From: Simiduia agarivorans SA1 = DSM 21679
GTDB taxonomy: Bacteria > Pseudomonadota > Gammaproteobacteria > Pseudomonadales > Cellvibrionaceae
Length of the DNA: 64,000 bases
Assembly: GCF_000305785.2 (NCBI RefSeq)
Contig: NC_018868.3
Coordinates: 2,390,001-2,454,000 of the forward strand
Direction: 5' to 3'
The notes under the pieces are model-generated. The model searched no databases, was not told the origin of the DNA, and saw only the letters and a program-made list of their open reading frames with translations. Position 1 is the first letter of the stretch, and each line of letters starts with the position of its first letter. Positions 54,603-62,326 of this stretch are shown here, in pieces. Both the position numbers and the translations under genes were made by a program.

Positions 54603-55175
54603 ATGAAGCTATACGGTTCAACCACCAGCCCCTACGTCCGCCGCCTGCGGGTTTTTCTGGCCAATCAGGCGTACGACTTCGTCAACATGAACATCTTTGG
54701 CCCGGAAGACAGGGCCACGCTCAAGGCCATCAATCCCACACTGAAAATCCCCATGCTGGAAGACGACGGCAAAGTCATGTTTGACTCCAATGTCATCCAC
54801 CGCTACCTCACGGAAAAACTCGGCCTTACACCGCTGAGCTGGGACCAGCAAAATCAGCTCACCCTGATTAACGCCGCCAACGATTCCATGATTGAGCTAT
54901 TGCTGTGCGAGCGCTCGAATCTGGATACCAACAGCGATGTGATGTTTTTTAAATTGCAGCGCGAGCGCATGGCTGAAATCTTCAGCGAGCTGAACCGGCA
55001 GTGTGAAGCCGGATTGTTCGCAGACTGGAACTACCCGGCCATCAGCCTCTACTGCCTGCTGGACTGGGCGGCATTTCGCCATCTGTACGATTTCTCGTCT
55101 CACCCGGCGCTGGTCAAACAACACGAGGCCAACAAGGCACAGGCCTTTGTGGCGGAGTCAGACCCACGCATTTAA
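54603..55175 (+). CDS. Glutathione S-transferase family protein
   Basis: The 190-aa protein has an N-terminal thioredoxin-like domain: KLYGSTTSPYVRRLRVFLANQAYDF (Ser/Thr-Pro catalytic area), NPTLKIPMLEDDGKVMFDSNVIHRYL with the conserved cis-Pro and the Glu/Asp-Ser glutathione-binding pair. The C-terminal helical domain is all alpha. It may conjugate glutathione or act as a regulatory GST. Glutathione partner genes are not adjacent. Its ribosome site lies inside the strong hairpin described at 54532-54597. Confidence 0.9.
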   Translation: MKLYGSTTSPYVRRLRVFLANQAYDFVNMNIFGPEDRATLKAINPTLKIPMLEDDGKVMFDSNVIHRYLTEKLGLTPLSWDQQNQLTLINAANDSMIELLLCERSNLDTNSDVMFFKLQRERMAEIFSELNRQCEAGLFADWNYPAISLYCLLDWAAFRHLYDFSSHPALVKQHEANKAQAFVAESDPRI

Positions 55176-55213
55176 CGCTTTACTCACGTTTAAGCCAAAA
55201 GGACCCATTGGCC

Positions 55214-55921
55214 ATGGAAAAAATTGTATCCGCTGTATTTATCGCTGCAGGCCTAGCGTTTGCCGGCTTCTTCGTTAGCGAAACGCTCTACAAATCCAAT
55301 GTGGCGGTGAATACCGCCGACGTGAAAGGCCTGGCAGAGCGCCGGGTCATGGCAGATAAAGCCTACTGGTCTATTGAATACAGTGTGACGGGTAAGACCA
55401 AATCCGACATACCGGACCTCTATACCCAATCCGAGAAAAACCGGGAAAAAATAGTCGCCTTACTGCAGGACGCCGGCTTCGATGCGGCTGAAATCAAACC
55501 CGGCATCGTGCGTTACTACAAAAACGAATTCCGGGATGAAAACCAGAAGCTGGTGGATGAAAGCCATCTTCTGGTGGGTGAAATTGAAGTGGAAACCAGT
55601 AAAGTCAAGCTGGTGGCCGACGGCAGGAACAAGCTGAATCGCCTGGTGGCTGAAGGCATGGACCTGCAGAACAACGCACCGGCCTATCACTTTACCCAAC
55701 TCAACGATATCAAACCCGACATGCTGAAAGAGGCCACCAGTAACGCAAAGATCGCAGCCGCAGAATTCGCCGCCATTGCCGGCGTGAAAGTAGGCGGAAT
55801 CCGTAGTGCCCGCCAAGGGGGTTTTGAAATCCGCGATGTAGGCGAAAACTACGGCGACACCAAAAAACTTGAAAAGGACGTGCGCGTTGTAACCACCGTC
55901 ACTTTTTTCCTGGAAGACTGA
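55214..55921 (+). CDS. SIMPL-domain (DUF541, YggE-like) exported protein
   Basis: ATG 55214 opens a membrane anchor or uncleaved signal (IVSAVFIAAGLAFAGFFVSETLY); the TTG at 55208 is not needed. The 235-aa product carries a SIMPL domain: VKGLAERRVMADKAYWSIEYSVTGK, DLYTQSEKNREKIVALLQDAGFD, and KEATSNAKIAAAEFAAIAGVKVGGIRSARQGGF. YggE-type proteins are periplasmic or outer-membrane associated and are linked to oxidative stress, but biochemical activity is unproven. It stands 38 bases downstream of the GST gene, so the two may be co-transcribed. Confidence 0.9.
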   Translation: MEKIVSAVFIAAGLAFAGFFVSETLYKSNVAVNTADVKGLAERRVMADKAYWSIEYSVTGKTKSDIPDLYTQSEKNREKIVALLQDAGFDAAEIKPGIVRYYKNEFRDENQKLVDESHLLVGEIEVETSKVKLVADGRNKLNRLVAEGMDLQNNAPAYHFTQLNDIKPDMLKEATSNAKIAAAEFAAIAGVKVGGIRSARQGGFEIRDVGENYGDTKKLEKDVRVVTTVTFFLED

Positions 55922-55956
55922 CACCGCAATAGGTTTTAACGCAGCATCAAACCGAC

Positions 55957-56436
55957 ATGAACGGCGAAGCCGAAAAATTTAAAACAGAACAACGTGTATT
56001 TCTGGCCTTTGCTCAGACCATTGGCCTGAACACCAACCACCTGCACATTGAGAAAGGTGACCCAACCCAAGGAGAACCGGATATCCGTTGCCATACGCAG
56101 GGCCGCGTGCAGTATTTTGAACTAACGGAAGCCTGCAATCCGGCCTTGGCGGCAGCGAAACAACCCGATCATTCCGCCAGCGTCAACGACGGCATCCACA
56201 ACGCCCGCCAGACCGTTATCAAGAAACTCACCAAGCGCTACCGCGTCGCCGAACCGATCGACCTGGTGATCTACACCGCCGGTCAAACCCTCGCCACCGA
56301 TACCGCCATCGTCGCAGCCATTAAGCCGCTCCTGAGCAATGATCTTGGGCCCTTTAAGAACATATGGTTTTTCGGCAAGCAAACCGAGCTACTTGCCAGC
56401 ACTGCGCCGAGGAACAACCCGGCACCCAGTGCATGA
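55957..56436 (+). CDS. Uncharacterised protein with possible PD-(D/E)xT nuclease-like motif
   Basis: The 159-aa product has no signal peptide and is soluble. A PD...ExT arrangement occurs in GEPDIRCHTQGRVQYFELTEA, which resembles a nuclease-fold core with Thr in place of the usual Lys. The following HSASVNDGIHNARQTVIKKLTKRYRVAEPIDLVIYTAG matches the alternating helix-strand order of that fold. I do not recognise a named family, and the similarity is weak. It lies just before the island boundary and has the GC-rich composition of the core genes. Confidence 0.55.
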   Translation: MNGEAEKFKTEQRVFLAFAQTIGLNTNHLHIEKGDPTQGEPDIRCHTQGRVQYFELTEACNPALAAAKQPDHSASVNDGIHNARQTVIKKLTKRYRVAEPIDLVIYTAGQTLATDTAIVAAIKPLLSNDLGPFKNIWFFGKQTELLASTAPRNNPAPSA

Positions 56437-56506
56437 TTCATTGCCAACACCCTCTATCGATATAGGCAGCCCCACCTGTGCATCCGAGCAATCTTAGTAA
56501 CCTTGG

Positions 56507-56926
56507 CTACAGCACCCGCGACATGTAATAAAATCTGTCATCGCTTGATTCAACAACAAAGCCGGATCTCTCATATAAACGATAAGCCGGACTGATTTGA
56601 AACACCTTTAACTTCAATACACGTGCACCTTTGGACAATGCCAACTGCACGCACTTGGCTATGGCAGCCGCACCATAGCCACGATTCTTATAGCCTTCCG
56701 CTACCTGTAAATCCCGCAGATAACAGCAGTCGCTTTCATAGGAAAGGCGCACAGCACCAACAGCCACACCGTCCGCAATGAGGTCAAAGTTATCAAGATC
56801 AGCAGTCTGTGATTCTATAGCAGCAACATCCCACGCCACACCATAGCGCTCATAGTATTCTCGCATATTGACGCTGGTGAGCTTGGCGGATGCGGCCAGA
56901 TCAATGATTGGGCTAAAGGAAATCAA
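56507..56926 (-). CDS. GNAT-family N-acetyltransferase
   Basis: The 139-aa protein has the GNAT fold, with LRDLQVAEGYKNRGYGAAAIAKCVQLA forming the acetyl-CoA-binding strand and loop (Q/R-x-x-G-x-G/A as KNRGYG), and YRLYERSGFVVESSDDRFYYM at the C-terminal end. The start is uncertain: a TTG at 56926 keeps the expected N-terminal strand and helix (AASAKLTSVNMREYYERYGVAWD), while the first ATG (56866) would cut it away. It acetylates an unknown substrate. It is the last gene with core-like base composition before the AT-rich island. Confidence 0.83.
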   Translation of the reverse strand: MISFSPIIDLAASAKLTSVNMREYYERYGVAWDVAAIESQTADLDNFDLIADGVAVGAVRLSYESDCCYLRDLQVAEGYKNRGYGAAAIAKCVQLALSKGARVLKLKVFQISPAYRLYERSGFVVESSDDRFYYMSRVL

Positions 56927-57009
56927 TTGAATTTTCTCGAAAAATACTTTTAAGACCTTATAAATTAGGGGAATTGTCGTATTATTGGGGCTAACTCAAT
57001 CCGCCCATT

Positions 57010-58587
57010 TTATCTCTTTATCTCATATCTACGCGAGTACTTGATAAAATCATAAGCACATACAATTTTTATAAACTGACTTCTTTCTCCCGTAGAAAAA
57101 TCATCATCTGCATGTGCTTTCAGTATGCTTTCAAGATCCGACAAATCAACTTTTTCAGGTGGAACAAAAACTGCCATTCTCAAAAACAGGTTAAAATCCA
57201 CCGCGTTATACAACTGCTCTATACCTTCTTGTACTTGCGGGATGCCTCTTGATCGCTTCTCTTCATACCCAGTAGGTCTAAACTTTTCAACGCCATGCCC
57301 TATTCGTGACTTTACCGCATCACATAGGCCGTCGCTATTCACTTCGCCTTTCTCAGAAATTAAGCCGGCACCGTTTAGATACTTATATATTGGGATGTTA
57401 ACCTGGCCCTTAATAATACTGGGAAACGCATCAAAGAGAATCGAGCCTGCTTGATAGCCTCCACTATCAAAAATCACATCCCTAACTATGTCCTCCCTAG
57501 TGACACCAACAATTCCTTGCTTGGCTATTCCCTCTGACATTTTTATCTTGCTAATAGCTCCGTAGCCGACCACAAATTCGTGTTGCCCCTCAGTTCCATC
57601 CAGGTCGTCAGCTTCTTTAACATAGAGCTTGCCTTTCGGATCATTAGTAACAACCAATTCGTATAACTCATCTTTAATTTGTCGAAATATGTGTGCAGGA
57701 ATACGTCTTTTTACTTCCGAAAGAACTTCAAATATTTGCACATAAGAATTTGCTCTAATTAGCTTAACAGGCAGCGTCTTGAGTATGATTGATTCTGTTA
57801 GCACTGGCTCATTGGCATCTGCAGACCATTCAACAAAAATAATATTCTCTCTTAATGCGTCAATCTTGTCACTTGGGAAACATTCGACAATTTCCTCTAG
57901 AATTTCCAGTATATGAGGATCTGTTAGTGAGTACCCTAAAAAAATAATTGGGTGCTCTATAAATATCGTTAGCAACTTTGAAGATAGATAAGGATTCTTT
58001 TTTCTAAAACGATCATAGTCTTCAGAAGTTAATATGAGGCTATTAGGCTCGCTAGAGCAACCATGAATCTTATATATTTCCGCTATTCCATGGTTTCTAC
58101 TAGAGAAAAGCCCATCCTGCCCAACAAAAACGGAAAATTCGGTAAATATAGATTCCAGAAATAGATCCCAGTTTGTAGTGATAACTCCATCAATTTTGCT
58201 AGAGGATAAGAGCTTGATTTCTGTGTGATATTCTTCTCGTATATTCTCGTGAATATTCTTTAAGTAATCTGATATCTCAATTTTTATTGGAGAGTCCATC
58301 TTCAACAAATGGTTTGAGTAGGCATCCTCCTTGCCTCCCTTGATGTCACTATCCCACCACTTGTCACTATATGATTGGGCCAATATACTAGCAATCCTCA
58401 TCATGTCACCGTCAGCTTGAGATCTAATTTTTGTATAATTTTCACCAATCAATTTGCAAAATCGTTTTAATAACTCCTCCCAGTTTTCTGCTCCTAGGTA
58501 TCGCCTTGACATACCCGAGCCAACAAAAAGAAATGGAGATGCAGAGAACTTCTTAAAGTGGTCAGAGAGATTCTTTTTAAAATCCAT
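57010..58587 (-). CDS. SIR2-domain protein, probable NADase defence effector
   Basis: The 525-aa protein has an N-terminal SIR2 domain: the Rossmann start FLFVGSGMSRRY (about 19-30), GVITTNWDLFLE (134-145) with the N-x-D pair, the catalytic-type His in YKIHGCSSE (H175), and FLGYSLTDPHILEIL (216-230). Bacterial stand-alone SIR2 proteins with this form usually cleave NAD+ during abortive anti-phage responses rather than deacetylate. The C-terminal half (about 290-525) is unrecognised and could sense the trigger. It contains a glycine-rich region VVGYGAISKIKMSEGIAKQGIVGV. The gene is AT-rich unlike the host core, has its own promoter candidate, and sits in the conflict island. Known SIR2 partners (HerA, pAgo, TIR, Thoeris) are not beside it. 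Confidence 0.85.
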   Translation of the reverse strand: MDFKKNLSDHFKKFSASPFLFVGSGMSRRYLGAENWEELLKRFCKLIGENYTKIRSQADGDMMRIASILAQSYSDKWWDSDIKGGKEDAYSNHLLKMDSPIKIEISDYLKNIHENIREEYHTEIKLLSSSKIDGVITTNWDLFLESIFTEFSVFVGQDGLFSSRNHGIAEIYKIHGCSSEPNSLILTSEDYDRFRKKNPYLSSKLLTIFIEHPIIFLGYSLTDPHILEILEEIVECFPSDKIDALRENIIFVEWSADANEPVLTESIILKTLPVKLIRANSYVQIFEVLSEVKRRIPAHIFRQIKDELYELVVTNDPKGKLYVKEADDLDGTEGQHEFVVGYGAISKIKMSEGIAKQGIVGVTREDIVRDVIFDSGGYQAGSILFDAFPSIIKGQVNIPIYKYLNGAGLISEKGEVNSDGLCDAVKSRIGHGVEKFRPTGYEEKRSRGIPQVQEGIEQLYNAVDFNLFLRMAVFVPPEKVDLSDLESILKAHADDDFSTGERSQFIKIVCAYDFIKYSRRYEIKR

Positions 58588-58606
58588 GGATTACCCTACT
58601 TAACGG

Positions 58607-58636
58607 CTATAATTTGATATAATACAAGGCAGTCAA
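58607..58636 (-). promoter_or_regulatory. Candidate sigma-70 promoter for the SIR2 gene
   Basis: Reading the minus strand, TTGACT (58636-58631) and TTATAG (58612-58607) are separated by 18 bases, with the SIR2 start 20 bases further on. This would make a short leader. The AT-rich surroundings raise the chance of coincidence. Confidence 0.4.
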
Positions 58637-58709
58637 GTGAATTATGCCTGTAGCAACTAGGTTAATTCACTCAGATCCATTTATTATTTTTCTTTGGCTT
58701 GTTAAATAA

Positions 58710-59393
58710 TTATTCGAATGGCTCATGAATAAATTTAATATCGTAAAAACGACCCGAGCAGGAATAATTTTTCACCGAAGAATCACTAGAAAATAACAAA
58801 AGGCATGACGGAGGATTTGATCTTGCCTTTGACTGTGGCCATTTACTGAACTTGGTCTCACATTCTTCGCTTATAAAACTGAGCTCTCTTCTCACTCCGA
58901 GAATCTCTTTCAGTATACCTTTCTTCATCCCAGTATTCTTACATTCGACACCAAGCCATATTTGATCAGGAGTTGGATAGGATTCCAACCCGGGATCAAC
59001 CATCAATATGTCGAGCTCATGATAATCACCGTATTGTGGTTGTGCAGACCTCAGAAAAGAACTTGTGCGCAAGTAGCTCTGTGAGAGAAAGCAGACATCC
59101 GTCCATATTTCTGCAACTAACTCATCATTTTTATAAGCTTGAATGCAAGGATAATTACGATTGATTGGGCCTGTACCACGCTTAAGATAAAGCTTGTGGC
59201 CTTTACTTAAAACCAACCGAAATCCTTCTTTTTCCTTCAGATTCCTACATAGGATTGCTAGCGAGTAAGCTTCATACAGCTTGCCTCCTTTTTCCTCAGC
59301 CTTAATGATCTCATATTCTGATTCAGACTCCGCATAAATTGATTCTTGAAACATACTAACGATTTCATTTTTAAGGGAAACTAGGGCCACCAC
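58710..59393 (-). CDS. Probable PD-(D/E)XK nuclease
   Basis: The GTG at 59393 follows AAGAGG and overlaps the upstream gene by 23 bases; the next ATG would remove 13 residues. The 227-aa protein shows a nuclease-like core: an N-terminal helix with Glu (GGKLYEAYSLAILCRNL), then YHELDILMVDPG (D128) and IWLGVECKNTG (E150, K152), in the order expected for PD-(D/E)XK enzymes. The rest (LKEILGVRRELSFIS and the final CLLLFSSDSS strand) fits helix-strand packing. I do not recognise the subfamily. AT-rich composition and location beside SIR2 suggest a defence role; the target is unknown. Confidence 0.7.
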   Translation of the reverse strand: MVALVSLKNEIVSMFQESIYAESESEYEIIKAEEKGGKLYEAYSLAILCRNLKEKEGFRLVLSKGHKLYLKRGTGPINRNYPCIQAYKNDELVAEIWTDVCFLSQSYLRTSSFLRSAQPQYGDYHELDILMVDPGLESYPTPDQIWLGVECKNTGMKKGILKEILGVRRELSFISEECETKFSKWPQSKARSNPPSCLLLFSSDSSVKNYSCSGRFYDIKFIHEPFE

Positions 59394-59796
59394 TTGGTCC
59401 TCTTGGTGTATGTTCTGGAGTATTGCTAATTTTTTTCTTAAAAGATTCTAAACTGATAATCAGAGGCGAATAATCTACGCCTTTTCTTAAGCTTTCAGAT
59501 TTAACCTTATACCTTTGAGATTCCTCGTTCGATAAAACAATCTCAATCTCTTTTATTGGGTTTCCGGACTTGGTTTCGATGGAACCATTTAATTCATCTA
59601 ATACCGAATCTCCCATCTTAAAATTACGTTCACGAAGCATCTTTATTAGATATTCAAGGTAACTCTCAACGGCTTCTTTCCCTTCTTGACTTCTATTAAA
59701 TTCACCGTCGATCACTTGGTCAATATAGCTGAAACCAGCGCGAGAAACCTCAGACCTTAAAAACCTATAAAGCTCATCAAATTCATCTTTGTTCAA
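59371..59796 (-). CDS. Unknown 141-aa protein, partner of the overlapping nuclease
   Basis: The frame starts at a TTG (59796) behind AGGA; no in-frame ATG is available before a stop. The first 75 residues are predicted helical and highly charged (EFDELYRFLRSEVSRAGFSYID, SYLEYLIKMLRERNFKMGDSV). The rest is a short mixed region (EIEIVLSNEESQRYKVKSESLRKG) ending in a Pro/Gly-rich tail (HTPRGPSGGPSFP). No enzyme motif is visible. Its 3' end overlaps the nuclease gene by 23 bases, so the pair is coupled. It could be a specificity, sensor or antitoxin-like partner, but that is only inference. Confidence 0.6.
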   Translation of the reverse strand: MNKDEFDELYRFLRSEVSRAGFSYIDQVIDGEFNRSQEGKEAVESYLEYLIKMLRERNFKMGDSVLDELNGSIETKSGNPIKEIEIVLSNEESQRYKVKSESLRKGVDYSPLIISLESFKKKISNTPEHTPRGPSGGPSFP

Positions 59797-59873
59797 TGCG
59801 ATTCCTATAGATTTAACTTAATCCTAACGTGCGCGAATTTACGAGCGTCACGGTTCGGCGCAGATTCCGGGCA

Positions 59874-59948
59874 GATTCCGGGGACAGTTTACTTAATCTC
59901 CCAGACAGACAACTCTGGAGTGGGAACTAGGTAAACCATCCCCGGATC
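59874..59948. repeat. 75-bp palindromic REP-like repeat, left flank of the ABC-3C cassette
   Basis: The unit begins GATTCCGGGGACAGTTTACT and ends CCATCCCCGGATC, with ends that are inverted copies of each other. It matches 63564-63638 at about 61 of 75 positions without gaps, in the same orientation. It also carries the central AACTCTGG of the right copy. Such sequences resemble the REP elements I associate with RAYT transposases, but no such gene is in the window. A shorter CAGATTCCGGG duplicate precedes it directly. Confidence 0.8.
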
Positions 59949-60008
59949 TCGCTGTTATGCCTCCCGAATTCAACACTTGAAGCTCCGCAAAAACAGAATC
60001 ATGTAACA

Positions 60009-61835
60009 CTACAGAAAACCTTCCCGACCTTCATTTGGATTGCCGGTAAACACAGTCATTCTTAGCCCGCCAAGCACCGAATCGGGCGGATGCTGGTTTT
60101 CCACGATTACGATCTGGCTATCAGCACTATGGTGATCGATAAGATAAGAATAAAAACTCTCTTTCAAATTGGTGCCCTGTAGTTGCCGATCTTCGTCGCC
60201 TTCCGGCTTGAAATAAGCGAGTAGCGGCGAGTCCAGCACAACAAAGCCAGGATGCGGCAGATCATTTTCGAGGCAATACTCCAGCAATGCGATCGTTACC
60301 GCTGCGTGTGTAATAGCACGGAGCCCCTTGCCCCGGCTACCTCGCGGCTTTCCATCAATGACGAAATCGGTAGTTTCCTTGTCAAAATGAACTAGGCAGT
60401 CACCTGGAAAATCCCATTCCTTCAGCAATTTGGAAACCCTAAGAGAAAAGTCGTGCGCAATAGAGTCCGGCAGGCCGGAGACAATAGCGCCAGAAGAGCG
60501 TTCTTCGCCTTCTTCCTGCTCTAAAGCTGCCCTGCGCTCTTCGAGCTTTGCCGCTCTAGCGTAAAGATCGAGCCCTAAATGTACCTCGGCCCGCTTTTCA
60601 ATAAGCTCCGAGAAAGATGCCCTTTCTTCACTCACCGTTGGTACGATGGTTTCTTGAATCTGGGCGTTAACATGCTCATACTCGTCATTCTTATTTGATA
60701 ACTCTTCTTCTAGAGAGACTGCCTCGGACTTTAAATCAGCAACAGTCGCTTGGAGTTCGTCTTTAAGTCGCGTTATTTTTTCAATTTCTGCAGTAGCCGC
60801 CTGAACGATCGCCTCAACGTTCCCATCGCAGGCTGCAGCATGTTGTTGTGCTTCTGGTGGCGCTCCGCAGAGAGGGCAAAAAACCGATTCCACATGAGCA
60901 AACATCGCTCCGCTTTCCTGTATTGCTGTTAGACGCCCAATATCTACGGCATAGTGCTCCAGAAGCAGATCAAATCTCGTCAAAAGATTCGCAATTTCAT
61001 CCAATCGATCCTGAATCGCCGTTCGGACATCCATCAGCTTCCGCCGTTGCGCCAAAAGAGAATCGAGCTTAGCTTGAATGCTCTTCAGAGTTTCCCGACG
61101 CCGCTCGATAGTCTCGTCAAGGCGACCAATCTGTTCTTTAAGATCTACCTCTTCTTTACCAACATCCGCAATCTCCTGTCTGATTTCGGCCAGCAGCTCG
61201 TCGATCAGTTCGATTTGTTTCGCACTATCTGTTCCACCCCTCGCCGTCGCAACAACATCGGAGTCATCTACGCCTGTCAGAAGGAGCTTTATCGTCGCCA
61301 ACTCGGCAGTTTTCAAAGTGTATTGACCACCCCAGAAGGGTGAGCCAGTTTGCTGAATCTCGCCTTCCTGGACAAGCGCAAGTCTTGCTAGATTTCTGAA
61401 ACTAAGACTCTGCGTCGTACCATTCTTCTTGCTGCGCAATATGCGTTTTCCAAGAAGCCCGATCTTATCGAGAAGGAATCCCGACATATTGTCGGTTTTG
61501 CAGTGACTATGATCTTTTCTAAGAACTTCAATTTTGGCTTCCTCATCGCGCAGATTCTCCGCCTTGAAGTTTCCGCCAGAACTCGCACGATAGAACCGCC
61601 ATTTCTCCCCGGAGGTCACATCAAGGTCAAATTGGACTTCACCGAACGGGGTTCGCTCCGGAATATCCCTTAGTACAGACCCTCCAAGCATGAAATCAAT
61701 GGATTCAGCGAGGAACGACTTCCCTGTGTCAGATGCGCCGCAAATCACATTTACGCCATTCGAGAATGTCATCTCGGCCATTTTCTTGGGGCCGGAAAAG
61801 GCGATCCGTCGCAGTTGGAGATAACTGTTGCTCAT
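60009..61835 (-). CDS. ABC-3C system Rad50/SMC-like ATPase
   Basis: The 608-aa protein has Walker A GASDTGKS (33-40). Two coiled-coil arms (about 200-300 and 340-395) flank a zinc-hook-like CPLCG (C320 and C323). A C-terminal ATPase half follows with the signature-like RGKGLRAITHAAVTIALLEY and Walker B FVVLDSPLLAY (D535). The usual Walker B Glu is Ser here, which I recall as normal for this ABC clade. The start overlaps the middle-component stop (ATGA). Such ATPases with a middle component and an effector form ABC three-component conflict systems as described by Krishnan and colleagues. It probably senses invading nucleic acid or a cellular signal and controls the effector. Confidence 0.86.
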   Translation of the reverse strand: MSNSYLQLRRIAFSGPKKMAEMTFSNGVNVICGASDTGKSFLAESIDFMLGGSVLRDIPERTPFGEVQFDLDVTSGEKWRFYRASSGGNFKAENLRDEEAKIEVLRKDHSHCKTDNMSGFLLDKIGLLGKRILRSKKNGTTQSLSFRNLARLALVQEGEIQQTGSPFWGGQYTLKTAELATIKLLLTGVDDSDVVATARGGTDSAKQIELIDELLAEIRQEIADVGKEEVDLKEQIGRLDETIERRRETLKSIQAKLDSLLAQRRKLMDVRTAIQDRLDEIANLLTRFDLLLEHYAVDIGRLTAIQESGAMFAHVESVFCPLCGAPPEAQQHAAACDGNVEAIVQAATAEIEKITRLKDELQATVADLKSEAVSLEEELSNKNDEYEHVNAQIQETIVPTVSEERASFSELIEKRAEVHLGLDLYARAAKLEERRAALEQEEGEERSSGAIVSGLPDSIAHDFSLRVSKLLKEWDFPGDCLVHFDKETTDFVIDGKPRGSRGKGLRAITHAAVTIALLEYCLENDLPHPGFVVLDSPLLAYFKPEGDEDRQLQGTNLKESFYSYLIDHHSADSQIVIVENQHPPDSVLGGLRMTVFTGNPNEGREGFL

Positions 61836-62326
61836 TGGTTACCTCGTGGTCTATCTATGGCTTGGAACTGGCTTGACCAATTCTCAAACAGCCGGTGCGT
61901 CATTTGTCGAACCTCCGATGTTGCCACACCCGCAAACCGCTCGACCGCCCATTGCGCCCGCTCTTTGAGTCTCTGAGAATAGGTGGATGTAAGCGAGGCG
62001 AGAAACGGCGCAGCCGCGTCTCCGGCGATGTAGTCGAAACCATCTTCTGTGGGTATTTGCTGTATGAGATTCCGGCTTGTCATCAATAGAAGGCCTTTTT
62101 CAATCAGCCCGCGTCGAACCAGCAATTCTCCTGCCCTCATAGGCAGGGGCGCATGAAGACTTCCAGGTCCATCTGCATCACCGGAATGTACGACGAGATA
62201 ATCTAGTTCGACCAGCCTTTCGAGGTCGAGAGCTGCCGGATAGGCAGCGACCAAAATCTCCAGGGAGCGGATACCAGTCTCCAGTGGACTGTTGAATGGT
62301 GTTGGGCGTGAGTGGCTAGTCATCAT
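61832..62326 (-). CDS. ABC-3C system middle component
   Basis: The 164-aa protein contains the pattern FNSPLETGIRSLEILVAAYPAALDLERLVELDYLVVHSGDADGPGSLHAPLPMRAGELLVRRGLIEKGLLLM, which I recognise as an ABC-3C middle component (MC2-type). A C-terminal helical part follows (YIAGDAAAPFLASLTSTYSQRLKERAQWAVERF). The segment with ELLVRRGLIEKGLLLMTSRNLI looks like a winged helix. It overlaps the upstream nuclease gene by 11 bases and the ATPase start by 4, so the three genes are translated together. It is thought to link ATPase and effector. MMTS at the start allows ATG 62326 or 62323. Confidence 0.82.
   Translation of the reverse strand: MMTSHSRPTPFNSPLETGIRSLEILVAAYPAALDLERLVELDYLVVHSGDADGPGSLHAPLPMRAGELLVRRGLIEKGLLLMTSRNLIQQIPTEDGFDYIAGDAAAPFLASLTSTYSQRLKERAQWAVERFAGVATSEVRQMTHRLFENWSSQFQAIDRPRGNQ

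Noticed and set aside
59797..59873. tRNA or attachment site at the start of the ABC-3C cassette
   Set aside because: No cloverleaf or tRNA 3' end could be recognised; only short duplicated CAGATTCCGGG copies are present.
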